DNA of 64,000 nt. Source: Casp-actino8 sp001510335 (lineage in GTDB: Bacteria; Actinomycetota; Acidimicrobiia; Acidimicrobiales; Ilumatobacteraceae). The notes beneath the pieces are model-generated. The model saw only the letters and a program-made list of their open reading frames with translations. It did no database searches and had not been told where the DNA came from. Location of the stretch: assembly GCA_027729635.1 (NCBI GenBank), contig JAQCEM010000003.1, positions 1 through 64,000 of the forward strand, written 5' to 3'. Below are positions 26,843 through 36,045 of this stretch, one piece after another (the first letter of the stretch is position 1; every line of letters begins with the position of its first letter). Both the position numbers and the translations under genes were made by a program.

Positions 26843-28351
26843 ATGAGCGATGATATGTGGCGTAGGGGTGCTGGCTCAGGCCAGGACGATGAATTCGAAG
26901 ACTTCGGTGAACTCCGATTCTCCGACGATGAAGGTGACGATGAGCCGGCTCCGTTGAGTTTTGGCGACAGCGACACCGGATCACTTCCGCATTGGACAGA
27001 AAAGCCCACGGGTGAATTGCCGCGACTTTTCGGTGATGATCCATCGGGTTCGGTCTCGCGTCCGATTCCGCGCGATCCGTCGCGCGATGTTTCACGTGAC
27101 GTGTCTCGCGAACTGGACCGTGACGAGTCAGGCGAGGTTGACGTGTGGGGTTCGTACTCAGGTTCGGCTCCTCGTCCTATTCCCGATAGCCCGTCCGGTG
27201 CAACCGAGCGGCCGAGCGATGATTCAAGCAGTGGTCGTCCGCGCGTTCGCCTTGGCGAAGCGACTGGCGGAACGCGCCGCGATGACACAACCGGAACATC
27301 AACTCGTCCGATTCCGAATGTTCGTCGTGACGATGCTTCAGACACCAGTGGTACTAGTCGCACCGGCCGAATTTCGATTAGCACTGACGACACTCAGGGT
27401 CGTCTAGTGACCGGAAGTCGCCCGCGGCCAACGACTGAACGGGGACCCCGTCCGCGTCCCGATGCCCGATCAAGCGAACGTGGTCAACGTAGCGTTCCGG
27501 CGCGCCCTGGTGTAGCTGGGCGTGATATGCCGACAGCGATAGCCGTTGGCTTGTTGATGGTCGCCGCATTTATTGCTGCGCTGCTGTGGAAGCCGGTTGC
27601 TGTTTTGGCAATTGTGGTTTTGGTTTGTGGTCTTGCTGCGGTCGAATTCTTTGAAAAAGTATCTGACAAGGGCTATCGACCTGCGTCAATCGTTGGCATC
27701 ACAGCATCAATATGTGCACCGCTTGCTGCCTATTGGGTGGGCGACGGAGCGTTGCCTTTGGTGTTCACGTTGGCCTTGATGGCATCGGCAGTTTCATTCG
27801 TCGGCGCAACAAACATTCAAGCGAGCCCGATGCCCAATATGGCCATCACCTCGCTCGGTATGTTGTGGATCGGAATGATGGGCTCATTCGCCGCTCTGTT
27901 GGCTGGCGTTTCAAATGTGCCAGGTCTCGCTAATGTCGGCACCGACACCTTGTTCATCGTTGCCGTTGGCGTGATAGCCAATGACGTTGGTGCCTTGTTC
28001 GTCGGCTCAGCTGCAGGCAAGAAGCCGCTTCGTGCCTGGATCAGCCCCAACAAAACTGTTGAAGGATTGATGGGCGGAACCCTCGCCACATTGATCGCGA
28101 TGTGGGTGGTCAGTTTGCAGAGCGACACTTGGAACAATGTCGGTGAAGTATTGATGTTGGCCATTGTCGTCGCAGTACTCGCACCGCTTGGCGACCTGGT
28201 CGAGAGCATGTTTAAGCGCAACCTTGACATCAAAGACTTTGGCACGGTCATTCGTGGCCACGGCGGAGTCCTTGATCGTTTTGACGGCTTCTTGTTCGTC
28301 CTTCCGGCTGCTTATTACTTGTTGATGGTGCTTCAGCCCTACGCGTCGTGA
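26843..28351 (+). CDS. cdsA: Phosphatidate cytidylyltransferase with long disordered N-terminus
   Basis: Makes CDP-diacylglycerol from CTP and phosphatidate in the membrane. Of 502 aa, the C-terminal half (from about residue 230) has multiple membrane helices and the signature FKRNLDIKDFG with IRGHGGVLDRFDG, so the catalytic site is intact. The first ~215 residues are predicted disordered: acidic at first, then rich in Asp, Ser, Arg and Pro with repeats such as PSRDVSRDVSREL. This tail roughly doubles the usual CdsA length and is cytoplasmic; its role is unknown. It is followed 8 bp later by dxr. Confidence 0.92.
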   Translation: MSDDMWRRGAGSGQDDEFEDFGELRFSDDEGDDEPAPLSFGDSDTGSLPHWTEKPTGELPRLFGDDPSGSVSRPIPRDPSRDVSRDVSRELDRDESGEVDVWGSYSGSAPRPIPDSPSGATERPSDDSSSGRPRVRLGEATGGTRRDDTTGTSTRPIPNVRRDDASDTSGTSRTGRISISTDDTQGRLVTGSRPRPTTERGPRPRPDARSSERGQRSVPARPGVAGRDMPTAIAVGLLMVAAFIAALLWKPVAVLAIVVLVCGLAAVEFFEKVSDKGYRPASIVGITASICAPLAAYWVGDGALPLVFTLALMASAVSFVGATNIQASPMPNMAITSLGMLWIGMMGSFAALLAGVSNVPGLANVGTDTLFIVAVGVIANDVGALFVGSAAGKKPLRAWISPNKTVEGLMGGTLATLIAMWVVSLQSDTWNNVGEVLMLAIVVAVLAPLGDLVESMFKRNLDIKDFGTVIRGHGGVLDRFDGFLFVLPAAYYLLMVLQPYAS

Positions 28352-28359
28352 TGTGAACG

Positions 28360-29532
28360 GTGAGTACCGTTCGTATTTCAATAGCTGGCAGTTCGGGTTC
28401 GATAGGTACCCAAACTCTTGATGTCATTCGTGCTGAAAATGCGCGTTGTACGCAAGGTGGGTCCGATGTCGAATACGTGGTTCACGGCTTAGGTCTTGGT
28501 TCAAATATCGATGTACTCGTCGCTCAAGCGCGTGAGTTTCAACCAGTCGTTGTTGCGGTTGCTGATGAGGCACGTCATTCAGAAGTGCGCGAAGCGCTTC
28601 CTGGTATCAGAGTCGTACGCGACATGGCCGATCTTGTGGACGGTGCTGATGTCGTGATTAATGCCGTCGTGGGATTCGCCGGCTTGCCTGTCACTCTTGA
28701 AACATTGCGTCAAGGTAAGCGCCTCGCGTTAGCGAATAAAGAATCATTGATTGCGGCGGGGCCAGTTGTTCAGCCGTTGCGCTCAGTGCCCGGTGCCGAG
28801 ATTATTCCTGTTGATAGCGAACATTGTGCAGTGCATCAATGTTTGCGTTCAACGGTTCGGCCAGGTGTTGAAGTTTCGCGCATTGTCTTAACAGCTAGCG
28901 GCGGTCCGTTTAGAGATCGCACGATAAGTGACCTAGCCGAAGTCACCGTTGAACAAGCATTGGCGCACCCCACGTGGAGCATGGGCCCCAAGATCACTAT
29001 TGATTCATCGACATTGATGAACAAAGGACTTGAAGTGATTGAGGCTCACGAATTGTTTGGAGTGAGTTACGACCAAATCGAAGTTGTTGTACACCCGCAA
29101 TCGGTGATTCATTCGATGGTCGAATTCACGGATGGTTGCACCATGGCGCAGTTGAGTATGCCCGATATGCGCTTGCCCATTGGGTACGCACTCGCGCACC
29201 CCAACCGAATCGGAACACCATTTGGTCGGATCAATTGGTCAACTTTGACTCATCTTGATTTCAGCGCGCCGGATACTTCAACCTTCCGTTGTTTGTCATT
29301 GGCGTATCAAGCGGGGCGCACTGGTGGCACTGCGCCGGCCTTTTTGTCGGCTGCGAATGAAGTCGCAGTCGAGGCATTTTTGGCTGGTTCTTTAAGGTGG
29401 CCCGATATTGCTGCTGTCGTCGAAGCCTCGTTGCAAAAACATGTTGCGACGAATGGCACTCTGTCAAGCGAAGACATTATTGAGGCCGACCGTACAGGTC
29501 GTGAAGTAGCGCATAAGGTGCTATCCCAATGA
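28360..29532 (+). CDS. dxr: 1-deoxy-D-xylulose 5-phosphate reductoisomerase
   Basis: Second step of the MEP isoprenoid pathway, converting DXP to MEP with NADPH. The 390-aa protein has the NADPH loop GSSGSIGTQTLDVI, the metal and substrate motifs ANKESLIAAG, PVDSEHCAVHQCL, LTASGGPFRD and HPTWSMGPKITIDSST. The GTG start is 8 bp after cdsA, and the stop overlaps rseP (ATGA). ispG lies further on in the same operon, so two MEP enzymes are co-expressed here. Confidence 0.97.
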   Translation: MSTVRISIAGSSGSIGTQTLDVIRAENARCTQGGSDVEYVVHGLGLGSNIDVLVAQAREFQPVVVAVADEARHSEVREALPGIRVVRDMADLVDGADVVINAVVGFAGLPVTLETLRQGKRLALANKESLIAAGPVVQPLRSVPGAEIIPVDSEHCAVHQCLRSTVRPGVEVSRIVLTASGGPFRDRTISDLAEVTVEQALAHPTWSMGPKITIDSSTLMNKGLEVIEAHELFGVSYDQIEVVVHPQSVIHSMVEFTDGCTMAQLSMPDMRLPIGYALAHPNRIGTPFGRINWSTLTHLDFSAPDTSTFRCLSLAYQAGRTGGTAPAFLSAANEVAVEAFLAGSLRWPDIAAVVEASLQKHVATNGTLSSEDIIEADRTGREVAHKVLSQ

Positions 29533-30794
29533 GCGTGTACCGATCTTTGCGAGACGAGATGATGGCCGGTGGAGCCGTCGACGAGCCTGGTGCCGATCCC
29601 AAAGAACCGCGCCAGTCTGTCCCGATCTTGTCGGGTATTGCCATCGTTGCATTGTTGATCTGGCTTGGCATGAGCAACATTTGGAGTTTGGTGCTTGTCG
29701 CCGGACTTTTGATTTCGGTTTTCTTGCACGAAGTGGGTCACTTTGTTACTGCTGGTTGGGCCGGAATGAAGCGCACGCAATTCTTCATGGGCTTTGGTCC
29801 GAAGCTGTGGAGTATGCATCGCAAGGGTGTTGAGTACGGAGTTCGAGTCTTGCCGCTTGGCGCATTCGTACGTATCGTCGGCATGAACAACCTTGACCCC
29901 GTTGAGGCTGGCGACGAGGAGGTCGCGTACTCTTCAAAGCCCTATCGCTGGCGATTGTTGGTGATCACCGCAGGTTCTTTGATGCACCTCATTATTGCGA
30001 TCGTCATCTTGTTGTTCGTGTATACCACGGGTGGTCGCTATCAAGACACTGGTGTCGTGCAGGTTTATGCGATCACTGAAGATTCTCCTGCGGCCGGCGC
30101 CGGTATCGGACTCGGCGATGAAATCGTGTCGGTGAATGGTACTCAGTTGGCGTCAGCGGACGAACTGCGGACATTGGTGCGTTCATCGCAAGCCGGTGAC
30201 GAGATCACGGTTGTCTTCGCTGAAAAGGGTCCTGGCGATGATGGTTCAGTGAAGACCGTCAATGTCGTGTTAGATCCGCACCCAACTGATGAGACCCCGG
30301 GCATTGGATACCTAGGAGTCGGTACCGATAGTTATGGTCGCGACCAGTTGGGACTGGTATCGGCATCGAGTCATGTCGCGAGCGACTTATGGAATGGCAT
30401 GGGCAGCACGATCTCGGGTATTGGAACGATTGTCAATCCAGCGAATCAGTGGACTCAATTGACTGATGAAAATGCTGACCCCATGAAGCGTCCGACAACA
30501 GTTGTCGGGATCACCAAGGTTGCGGGCGATATCGGCAACCGTGATGGCCTGTATGGGGTCCTCGAGGTACTGGCTTCAATCAATGTTTTCGTCGGTCTCT
30601 TTAACTTGTTGCCGTTGTTGCCCTTTGACGGTGGTCACGCCGCTATCGCAACATATGAGCGAATTCGCAGTCGCAAGAATCGCGTCTATCAAGCCGATGT
30701 GGAAAAAATGTGGCCAGTGACGGTCGTGGTTTTGACCGTGCTGCTGTTTTTAACTTTCACCGGTTTATATCTCGATATCACCCGTCCGTTCTAA
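29529..30794 (+). CDS. rseP: RseP-type site-2 intramembrane metalloprotease
   Basis: Membrane zinc protease of 421 aa. HExxH is at residues 67-71 (FLHEVGHFV), a PDZ domain spans roughly 175-270 (GIGLGDEIVSVNGTQL), and the third metal ligand lies in LLPLLPFDGGHA, a variant of the LDG motif. Homologues cleave anti-sigma factors or signal peptides in the membrane. The 4-bp overlap with dxr and location before ispG follow the standard bacterial order. No rseA-like substrate is adjacent. Confidence 0.93.
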   Translation: MSVYRSLRDEMMAGGAVDEPGADPKEPRQSVPILSGIAIVALLIWLGMSNIWSLVLVAGLLISVFLHEVGHFVTAGWAGMKRTQFFMGFGPKLWSMHRKGVEYGVRVLPLGAFVRIVGMNNLDPVEAGDEEVAYSSKPYRWRLLVITAGSLMHLIIAIVILLFVYTTGGRYQDTGVVQVYAITEDSPAAGAGIGLGDEIVSVNGTQLASADELRTLVRSSQAGDEITVVFAEKGPGDDGSVKTVNVVLDPHPTDETPGIGYLGVGTDSYGRDQLGLVSASSHVASDLWNGMGSTISGIGTIVNPANQWTQLTDENADPMKRPTTVVGITKVAGDIGNRDGLYGVLEVLASINVFVGLFNLLPLLPFDGGHAAIATYERIRSRKNRVYQADVEKMWPVTVVVLTVLLFLTFTGLYLDITRPF

Positions 30795-30814
30795 ACACTG
30801 ACAGAATGTAAGCA

Positions 30815-32044
30815 ATGTCATCCTCTGCTGGCTCGCCCACGAATCGTCGCCCCACTCGTCAAATCATGGTGGGCAAAGTTCCCGTTGGTGGGGGGGCACC
30901 TATCACGGTGCAGTCAATGACCATCACCAAGACCGCTGATGTTGAAGGCACTCTGCAACAGATTTACGCTCTCGCTGCTGCCGGTTGCGACATCGTGCGG
31001 TGCACTTGTAACGAAATTGAAGCAGCTGAAGGCCTTGCCCAAATTGTGCCTCGTTCGCCGGTGCCGATCATCGCCGACATTCACCATCAGTACAAGATGG
31101 CGCTAGCAGCGATGGAGGCTGGCGTTCATGGTTTGCGTCTGAACCCTGGCAACATTCGTCGACCCGAACACATCAAGGCTGTCGCAAGCGAAGCCAAAGA
31201 TCGTGGTATTCCGATTCGTATTGGCGTCAACGGTGGCTCTCTTGATCCCGAGTTGTACGACAAGTACGGCGGCAAAGTCACGCCTGAAGCAATGGTTGAA
31301 TCAGCCATGCGCGAGATTGCGTATTTCGATGAAGTTGGTTTTGATCAGATCAAGATCAGCGTGAAGGCATCGAATGTTCCGCTCATGGTTGAGGCGTATC
31401 GCCAACTCAGCGAAGTGACCGATCATCCGTTGCACTTGGGCGTTACTGAAGCGGGTCCGTTGCCGAATGGTTTGCTGAAAGCCACCGCCGGAATTGCAGC
31501 ACTCTTGCTTGAAGGAATTGGTGACACGATTCGTTACAGCCTCACCGCTGATCCAGTTGAAGAAGCTCGTGCCGGACGGCAACTACTTGAGGCCCTCGGA
31601 CTTCGCGAACGAAAGAATGTTGATCTCATTGCCTGCCCCAGTTGCGGACGCGCTGAAATTGACGTGATTGATGTTGCTAATCGTGCAATGAAAGCTTTCG
31701 GCGATCGCAAGATTCCGTTACAAGTTGCGGTGATGGGTTGTGTCGTGAATGGTCCAGGTGAGGCGCGCGAAGCCGATCTTGGTATCGCTGCTGGCAACAA
31801 GCGTGGTCACTTATTCGTGAAGGGTCGCAACGTGGCAGTTGTGCCCGAAAGTGAAATGGTTGAAGCACTCGTTGAATGGGCTGAGTACATCCACGAACAT
31901 GGGGCAGAAGCAGCTATCGCTCGAGTCGACACGGAAAAGGCCGAACGTGAAGCAGCAAAAGATCGATCAATGTTGCTGGACGCTAAAGGCGATGATGCCA
32001 ATAATGCTCAAGAGCGCATCGTGGAGATCCGCAAAAAGAGATAG
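30815..32044 (+). CDS. ispG: HMBPP synthase (4-hydroxy-3-methylbut-2-enyl-diphosphate synthase)
   Basis: Iron-sulfur enzyme of the MEP pathway (MEcPP to HMBPP). The 409-aa two-domain bacterial form has a TIM barrel (GGAPITVQSMTITKTADVEG, GLRLNPGNIRRPEH) and the [4Fe-4S] cysteines C274 and C277 (CPSCGR) and C309 (MGCVVNGPGEAREADLG). It has a charged C-terminal tail rich in Lys/Glu. It begins 20 bp after rseP and converges on manA with a 26-bp gap that shows no clear terminator. Confidence 0.97.
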   Translation: MSSSAGSPTNRRPTRQIMVGKVPVGGGAPITVQSMTITKTADVEGTLQQIYALAAAGCDIVRCTCNEIEAAEGLAQIVPRSPVPIIADIHHQYKMALAAMEAGVHGLRLNPGNIRRPEHIKAVASEAKDRGIPIRIGVNGGSLDPELYDKYGGKVTPEAMVESAMREIAYFDEVGFDQIKISVKASNVPLMVEAYRQLSEVTDHPLHLGVTEAGPLPNGLLKATAGIAALLLEGIGDTIRYSLTADPVEEARAGRQLLEALGLRERKNVDLIACPSCGRAEIDVIDVANRAMKAFGDRKIPLQVAVMGCVVNGPGEAREADLGIAAGNKRGHLFVKGRNVAVVPESEMVEALVEWAEYIHEHGAEAAIARVDTEKAEREAAKDRSMLLDAKGDDANNAQERIVEIRKKR

Positions 32045-32070
32045 TAGTTAACAGTTGGTCGTTGATTGAG

Positions 32071-33210
32071 CTAGTTGTTTTCGGTAACTCGGAAAAGAGT
32101 TGCTTTGCCACTCAGTGTTATCTCTTCGCCTGGTGCGAGATAACACACTTCGCCACGGTGCAATAGATTGGTTGCACCCACCCCGCACAACGTGAGCTCG
32201 CGGGTGCGAGCACGTAGTGTTTCGGTGCCATCAATTTGATGCACCCACAATGTGAACGGTGCATCTGGGGTTTCGTACTTCCATAAGCGACCAGCTTCAG
32301 TTTTTGAAACTGGAGCAGCGCGCACGATGGGATCGGGGAGTGGTTGAGCCACGACAGTTGCTAGCAGTTCATTGACATCAACGTGCTTGTTCGTTAAACC
32401 GCACCGCACCACATTGTCGCTTGAGCCCATGACTTCGATACCAGTGCCGCTTAAGTAGGCGTGCAAATTGCCTGGGTCGAGATAAAGCGCTTCGCCGGCT
32501 TGCAATATCACGTAGTTCAACAACAACGAAGCAACAACTGCGGGATCATCGGGATACGCAACCGCAAGGCGAGCGGCCCATTGAGCACTTGGCGAATCGT
32601 GGTTTTGGCACGCATCAATAACTTCTTTAATAAGAACTTGTATTTCTTGACCGCCGCCGAACAAATAGCGCATGGTGTGGTCTAGGTCGTGATCGGTGAG
32701 TAAACGAGCGATGATTGATGCGCCGCCACCGATTGAATGTAAAAGTTCAACTGTCGCTACAGGTTCACGGAATCCGCACAGCGCTTCAAAGGGTCCGAGC
32801 GCACAAATGAGTTCGGGTTTAGCGAATGGATCGCGATAAATGCGTCGTGAGTTTCCGATCGGGATGTTGAGGCGATTCTCACGGGTGTATCCAGCCTTGG
32901 CTTGTTCGGTTGATGGGTGGCTTTGCAACGACAACGGTTCAGCAGCTGCAAGAACTTTTAACAAGAACGGCAATTCGCCCGCAACCGACAGCAATGAAAC
33001 TGATTGTCCGCCAGTGTCGTCAGTTGCACTTCGACGCAATGCTGCAGCAGTGGCATCATCAACGCTGAGTACTTTTGATGCTCCACCTAAATGAGTTCCG
33101 AACCACAACTCGGCCCAGGGGCGACCATCGGGTTCAATGTTAAGCAAGCGCGGGATCGATGTTTCGTGACCCCACGAATAATGCTGCACGACACCTCGCA
33201 CCAACTTCAT
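32071..33210 (-). CDS. manA: Mannose-6-phosphate isomerase, class I
   Basis: Interconverts fructose-6-P and mannose-6-P, a supply step for mannosylated glycans. The 379-aa protein opens MKLVRGVVQHYSWGHETSIP and carries the zinc-binding segments LQSHPS and KPELICALGPFEALCGFR, characteristic of type I PMI. It starts 3 bp after the end of proS on the same strand, so the two are cotranscribed and probably translationally coupled, an unusual pairing. Confidence 0.93.
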   Translation of the reverse strand: MKLVRGVVQHYSWGHETSIPRLLNIEPDGRPWAELWFGTHLGGASKVLSVDDATAAALRRSATDDTGGQSVSLLSVAGELPFLLKVLAAAEPLSLQSHPSTEQAKAGYTRENRLNIPIGNSRRIYRDPFAKPELICALGPFEALCGFREPVATVELLHSIGGGASIIARLLTDHDLDHTMRYLFGGGQEIQVLIKEVIDACQNHDSPSAQWAARLAVAYPDDPAVVASLLLNYVILQAGEALYLDPGNLHAYLSGTGIEVMGSSDNVVRCGLTNKHVDVNELLATVVAQPLPDPIVRAAPVSKTEAGRLWKYETPDAPFTLWVHQIDGTETLRARTRELTLCGVGATNLLHRGEVCYLAPGEEITLSGKATLFRVTENN

Positions 33211-33212
33211 GA

Positions 33213-35015
33213 TCAGTTTCCAGGCCGCCCACAGATTGTGCGCAATGTTGCAATGGCATCGCCGATGGCGACATCGCTGCGTTCACCATTGGCGCGGTTG
33301 CGAACTTCGATCACTCCATCGGCGAGACCCTTGCCCACGACAACGATGGTGGGTACGCCAATGAGTTCGGCATCTTTGAACTTGACGCCAGGTGAAACTG
33401 ATGAGCGATCGTCTAACAAAATTCGTAAGCCTGATGCTTCAAGTTCGCTGGCAAGACGCTCGGCTTTTTCGGCAATTGCGTCCGCACCTTTACTCGCGAT
33501 CACGATGTGAACATCGGCCGGTGCAACTTCGCGGGGCCAACACAAGCCCATATGGTCGAGAGTTGCTTCGGCGATTGCCGCGACCGCTCGTGAAACACCA
33601 ATGCCGTAACTACCCATGGTGACCACAACTTGTTTGCCATTTTGGTCAAGCACGGTGAGGTTGAGCGCTTCGGCATACTTGCGACCCAATTGGAAAATGT
33701 GTCCGATCTCAATACCGCGTGCCATTTCGAGAACGCCCGTTGCATGATTTGCAGCACATGTTGGGCACGTATCGCCCGGCAAAACTTCGGCTGCTTCAAT
33801 GGTCCCATCGGGAGTGAAGTCACGACCACAGACCAAACCAACCACATGATTGCCAGCTTTATTCGCGCCAGTCACCCAACTCGTTCCAGTTGAAACGCGC
33901 GGATCAACGAGATAACGAATCTTCGATGATGATGTTAAGCCGAGTACATCAGGTCCGATGTATCCCTTCACGAGTGCGGGATAGTTGGCGAAATCTGCTT
34001 CGGTAAAAGCATCGGGTTCGGCAGGGCTAACTTGTGCTTCGACGCGCTTCATATCAACTTCGCGATCACCAGGTAAACCAATCGCTAACGGTTCACGACG
34101 TCCATCGGGATGACGCAACATGATGATCACATTTTTGAGTGTGTCGGTAGTGGTCCATGCAGTGGTTTTGCTAAGTGCTGCATTGATATCAGTGCGAGCA
34201 TTCAACAAATCAACAAGTGTCGCAATCGTTGGTGTGTTAGGGGTATCAACAACTTGTGATGGCGCCGCACTTGAGAAATCAATGGCGGACGGAGTCGGCA
34301 CGGTGACTGCTTCGGTGTTGGCGGCGTAACCACAGGTCACGCAACGCACGAAAGTGTCTTCGCCAACTTCAAGCGGTGCCAAGAATTCTTCGCTCTTCGA
34401 ACCGCCCATGGCACCCGACATTGCCGAAACAATGACGAATGGCAAATGAAGGCGTTCAAAAGTTTTGATGTAGGCCGCACGGTGGGCTTCGTAACTCGCC
34501 GTAAGTCCGGCGTCGTCAATGTCAAAGCTGTAGGAGTCCTTCATCACAAACTCCCGACCACGCAACAAGCCGGCACGCGGTCGGGCTTCGTCGCGGAACT
34601 TCGTCTGAATTTGGTAGATGCTTAGCGGTAGGTCTTTATAACTGCTGTAGAGATCTTTGACCAGCAAAGTGAACATCTCTTCATGAGTCGGGCCCAGTAG
34701 GTAGTCGACGCCACGGCGGTCTTGAAGGCGAAACAGGTTGGGGCCGTATTCGGTCCAGCGATTGGTGGCTTCGTAAGGCTCACGGGGGAGCAGGGCCGGA
34801 AAGTGGACTTCCTGGAAACCGGCGGCGTCCATTTCTTCGCGCACGATGCGTTCAACATTGCGGTACACGTTCCATCCGAGGGGGAGCCAGGTGTATCCGC
34901 CTGGGGCCGCCCGACGGATATAGCCAGCTCGAACCATCAATTGGTGGCTCGGAACCTCGGCATCGGAGGGGTTTTCGCGCAGAGTGCGGACGAACAGGCT
35001 GGATAAACGCAACAT
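33213..35015 (-). CDS. proS: Prolyl-tRNA synthetase (bacterial type with INS domain)
   Basis: Class II aminoacyl-tRNA synthetase of 600 aa. Motif 1/2 region: YTWLPLGWNVYRNVERIVRE and TKFRDEARPRAGLLRGREF; motif 3: VTMGSYGIGVSRAVAAIAE. An editing INS domain lies between (around residues 225-390), so mischarged Ala-tRNAPro can be cleared, and the C-terminus is the HGTP anticodon domain. The start is ATG 35015. The gene is divergent from the rimP-nusA operon across a 250-bp regulatory gap. Confidence 0.97.
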   Translation of the reverse strand: MLRLSSLFVRTLRENPSDAEVPSHQLMVRAGYIRRAAPGGYTWLPLGWNVYRNVERIVREEMDAAGFQEVHFPALLPREPYEATNRWTEYGPNLFRLQDRRGVDYLLGPTHEEMFTLLVKDLYSSYKDLPLSIYQIQTKFRDEARPRAGLLRGREFVMKDSYSFDIDDAGLTASYEAHRAAYIKTFERLHLPFVIVSAMSGAMGGSKSEEFLAPLEVGEDTFVRCVTCGYAANTEAVTVPTPSAIDFSSAAPSQVVDTPNTPTIATLVDLLNARTDINAALSKTTAWTTTDTLKNVIIMLRHPDGRREPLAIGLPGDREVDMKRVEAQVSPAEPDAFTEADFANYPALVKGYIGPDVLGLTSSSKIRYLVDPRVSTGTSWVTGANKAGNHVVGLVCGRDFTPDGTIEAAEVLPGDTCPTCAANHATGVLEMARGIEIGHIFQLGRKYAEALNLTVLDQNGKQVVVTMGSYGIGVSRAVAAIAEATLDHMGLCWPREVAPADVHIVIASKGADAIAEKAERLASELEASGLRILLDDRSSVSPGVKFKDAELIGVPTIVVVGKGLADGVIEVRNRANGERSDVAIGDAIATLRTICGRPGN

Positions 35016-35059
35016 TCCGTCAGGCTACTTGTCATGAACCGTCAACTGAGGGAGATCAC

Positions 35060-35100
35060 TCGTGTCGGTTAGCGCCCGCATTCTTGTATGATGGTTGAGT
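35060..35100 (+). promoter_or_regulatory. Putative promoter of the rimP-nusA leader
   Basis: TATGAT at 35087-35092 is a good -10 hexamer; a poor -35 candidate (TGTCGG, 35063-35068) lies 18 bp upstream. Start of transcription would be near 35099. This is the only place from which a plus-strand transcript can reach the terminator at 35134-35161, since the genes before it (proS, manA) run the other way. Confidence 0.4.
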
Positions 35101-35133
35101 CTGAAGAGAATCTCCATTCCGATGGGTCTGAAA

Positions 35134-35161
35134 GGCGAGGGCTACAGCCCTCGTCTTTTTT
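35134..35161 (+). terminator. Intrinsic terminator in the rimP-nusA-infB leader (attenuator-like)
   Basis: CGAGGGC (35136-35142) and GCCCTCG (35147-35153) form a perfect stem with loop TACA, extended by two more pairs (one G-T), followed by TCTTTTTT. It is oriented toward the operon and sits about 105 bp before rimP with no gene ahead of it. A small hairpin CCAT-TCCG-ATGG (35114-35125) precedes it. It fits a premature terminator controlling the nus operon, or the 3' end of a short RNA. Confidence 0.75.
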
Positions 35162-35265
35162 AGTCACTGGGGTCATATTCGATCCAGATCAGTACATATT
35201 CAGGACATATTTTAGGAAATATCGAGCGAAATACATAGAAATTTTGACACTATGGAGGTGAATTG

Positions 35266-36045
35266 ATGTCTGAAAACCAAGTCTCACGACGAATCGAAGC
35301 ATTGATCGCCCCGGTGTTGGCCGACCTCGGTCTCGAAATGTACGACCTCGAATACAACGGTGGAATCGTGAAGATCACCGTTGATACGCCTCCAGGTTCG
35401 CCCGGTGGCATTGATGTCGATCAACTGTCCCAGTGCACGCGCCTCATTTCGCGCGAACTTGACCACGATGACCCCGTTCCTGGTCATTACACCCTTGAAG
35501 TCTCGAGCCCAGGTCTTGAGCGAAATCTGCGCTTACCACGTCATTTTCAGCGTGAAACTGGCAAATCAGCCGCAATTCGCCTGCAAAACGTCATTAATGG
35601 CGAACGTCGCATGAGCGGCGTTATTGAGTCGGCTGGCCCTGACACCTTCCTGTTGCGTTTGGCCAATGGCGAAGAACGAATCATTCCTTACGACCAAATC
35701 GATCGAGCCAAGACGATTTTCGTGTGGGAAGCCCAAGCCAAGCCGAGTAACAAATCGGGTAACAAACCCGGTGGCAAAAACAGTAAAGCCGCAAAGGGCA
35801 CCAAGAAAACGGGTGCTGCCGGTACACCAAAGTCCAGTGGCACGAGCAGTTCGGCCGCTTCCACGGCAGACTCTGAGCAAGAAATTGATGATTTTCTTGA
35901 TCGCAACGACGATCTCGAAGGTCTTGATGCAGAACCAGATCTAGATACAGACAACGAAACCGATAACGAAACCGTTAACGAAACCGATAACGAAACCGAC
36001 AATCACGTCAACAACGACAACGACCAGGAGTCATCCCAGTCATGA
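35266..36045 (+). CDS. rimP: Ribosome maturation factor RimP with repeat-containing C-terminal tail
   Basis: Assists 30S assembly. The first ~155 of 259 aa make the RimP core (LGLEMYDLEYNGG, CTRLISRELDHDDPVPGHY, LEVSSPGLERNLR). The rest is a low-complexity tail: a Lys/Gly/Ser stretch, then an acidic region with NETD repeats encoded by four 12-bp units (35950-35997). GGAGGT is 7 bp before ATG 35266. The stop overlaps nusA (ATGA). The core assignment is secure; the tail is an unusual addition. Confidence 0.94.
   Translation: MSENQVSRRIEALIAPVLADLGLEMYDLEYNGGIVKITVDTPPGSPGGIDVDQLSQCTRLISRELDHDDPVPGHYTLEVSSPGLERNLRLPRHFQRETGKSAAIRLQNVINGERRMSGVIESAGPDTFLLRLANGEERIIPYDQIDRAKTIFVWEAQAKPSNKSGNKPGGKNSKAAKGTKKTGAAGTPKSSGTSSSAASTADSEQEIDDFLDRNDDLEGLDAEPDLDTDNETDNETVNETDNETDNHVNNDNDQESSQS
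35950..35997 (+). repeat. Four 12-bp tandem repeats in the rimP 3' end
   Basis: Units GACAACGAAACC, GATAACGAAACC, GTTAACGAAACC and GATAACGAAACC follow without gaps and keep frame, encoding DNET/DNET/VNET/DNET. Slippage would change tail length in multiples of four residues. Confidence 0.9.

Noticed and set aside
26608..27393. 261-aa Ser/Arg-rich frame antisense to the frr end and the cdsA tail
   Set aside because: Arises from the repetitive, disordered coding region of cdsA; no start signal.
35237..35252. TTGACA-like -35 box right before rimP
   Set aside because: TTGACA lies about 20 bp before the start codon, so its -10 would fall inside the coding region; it overlaps the ribosome-binding segment.
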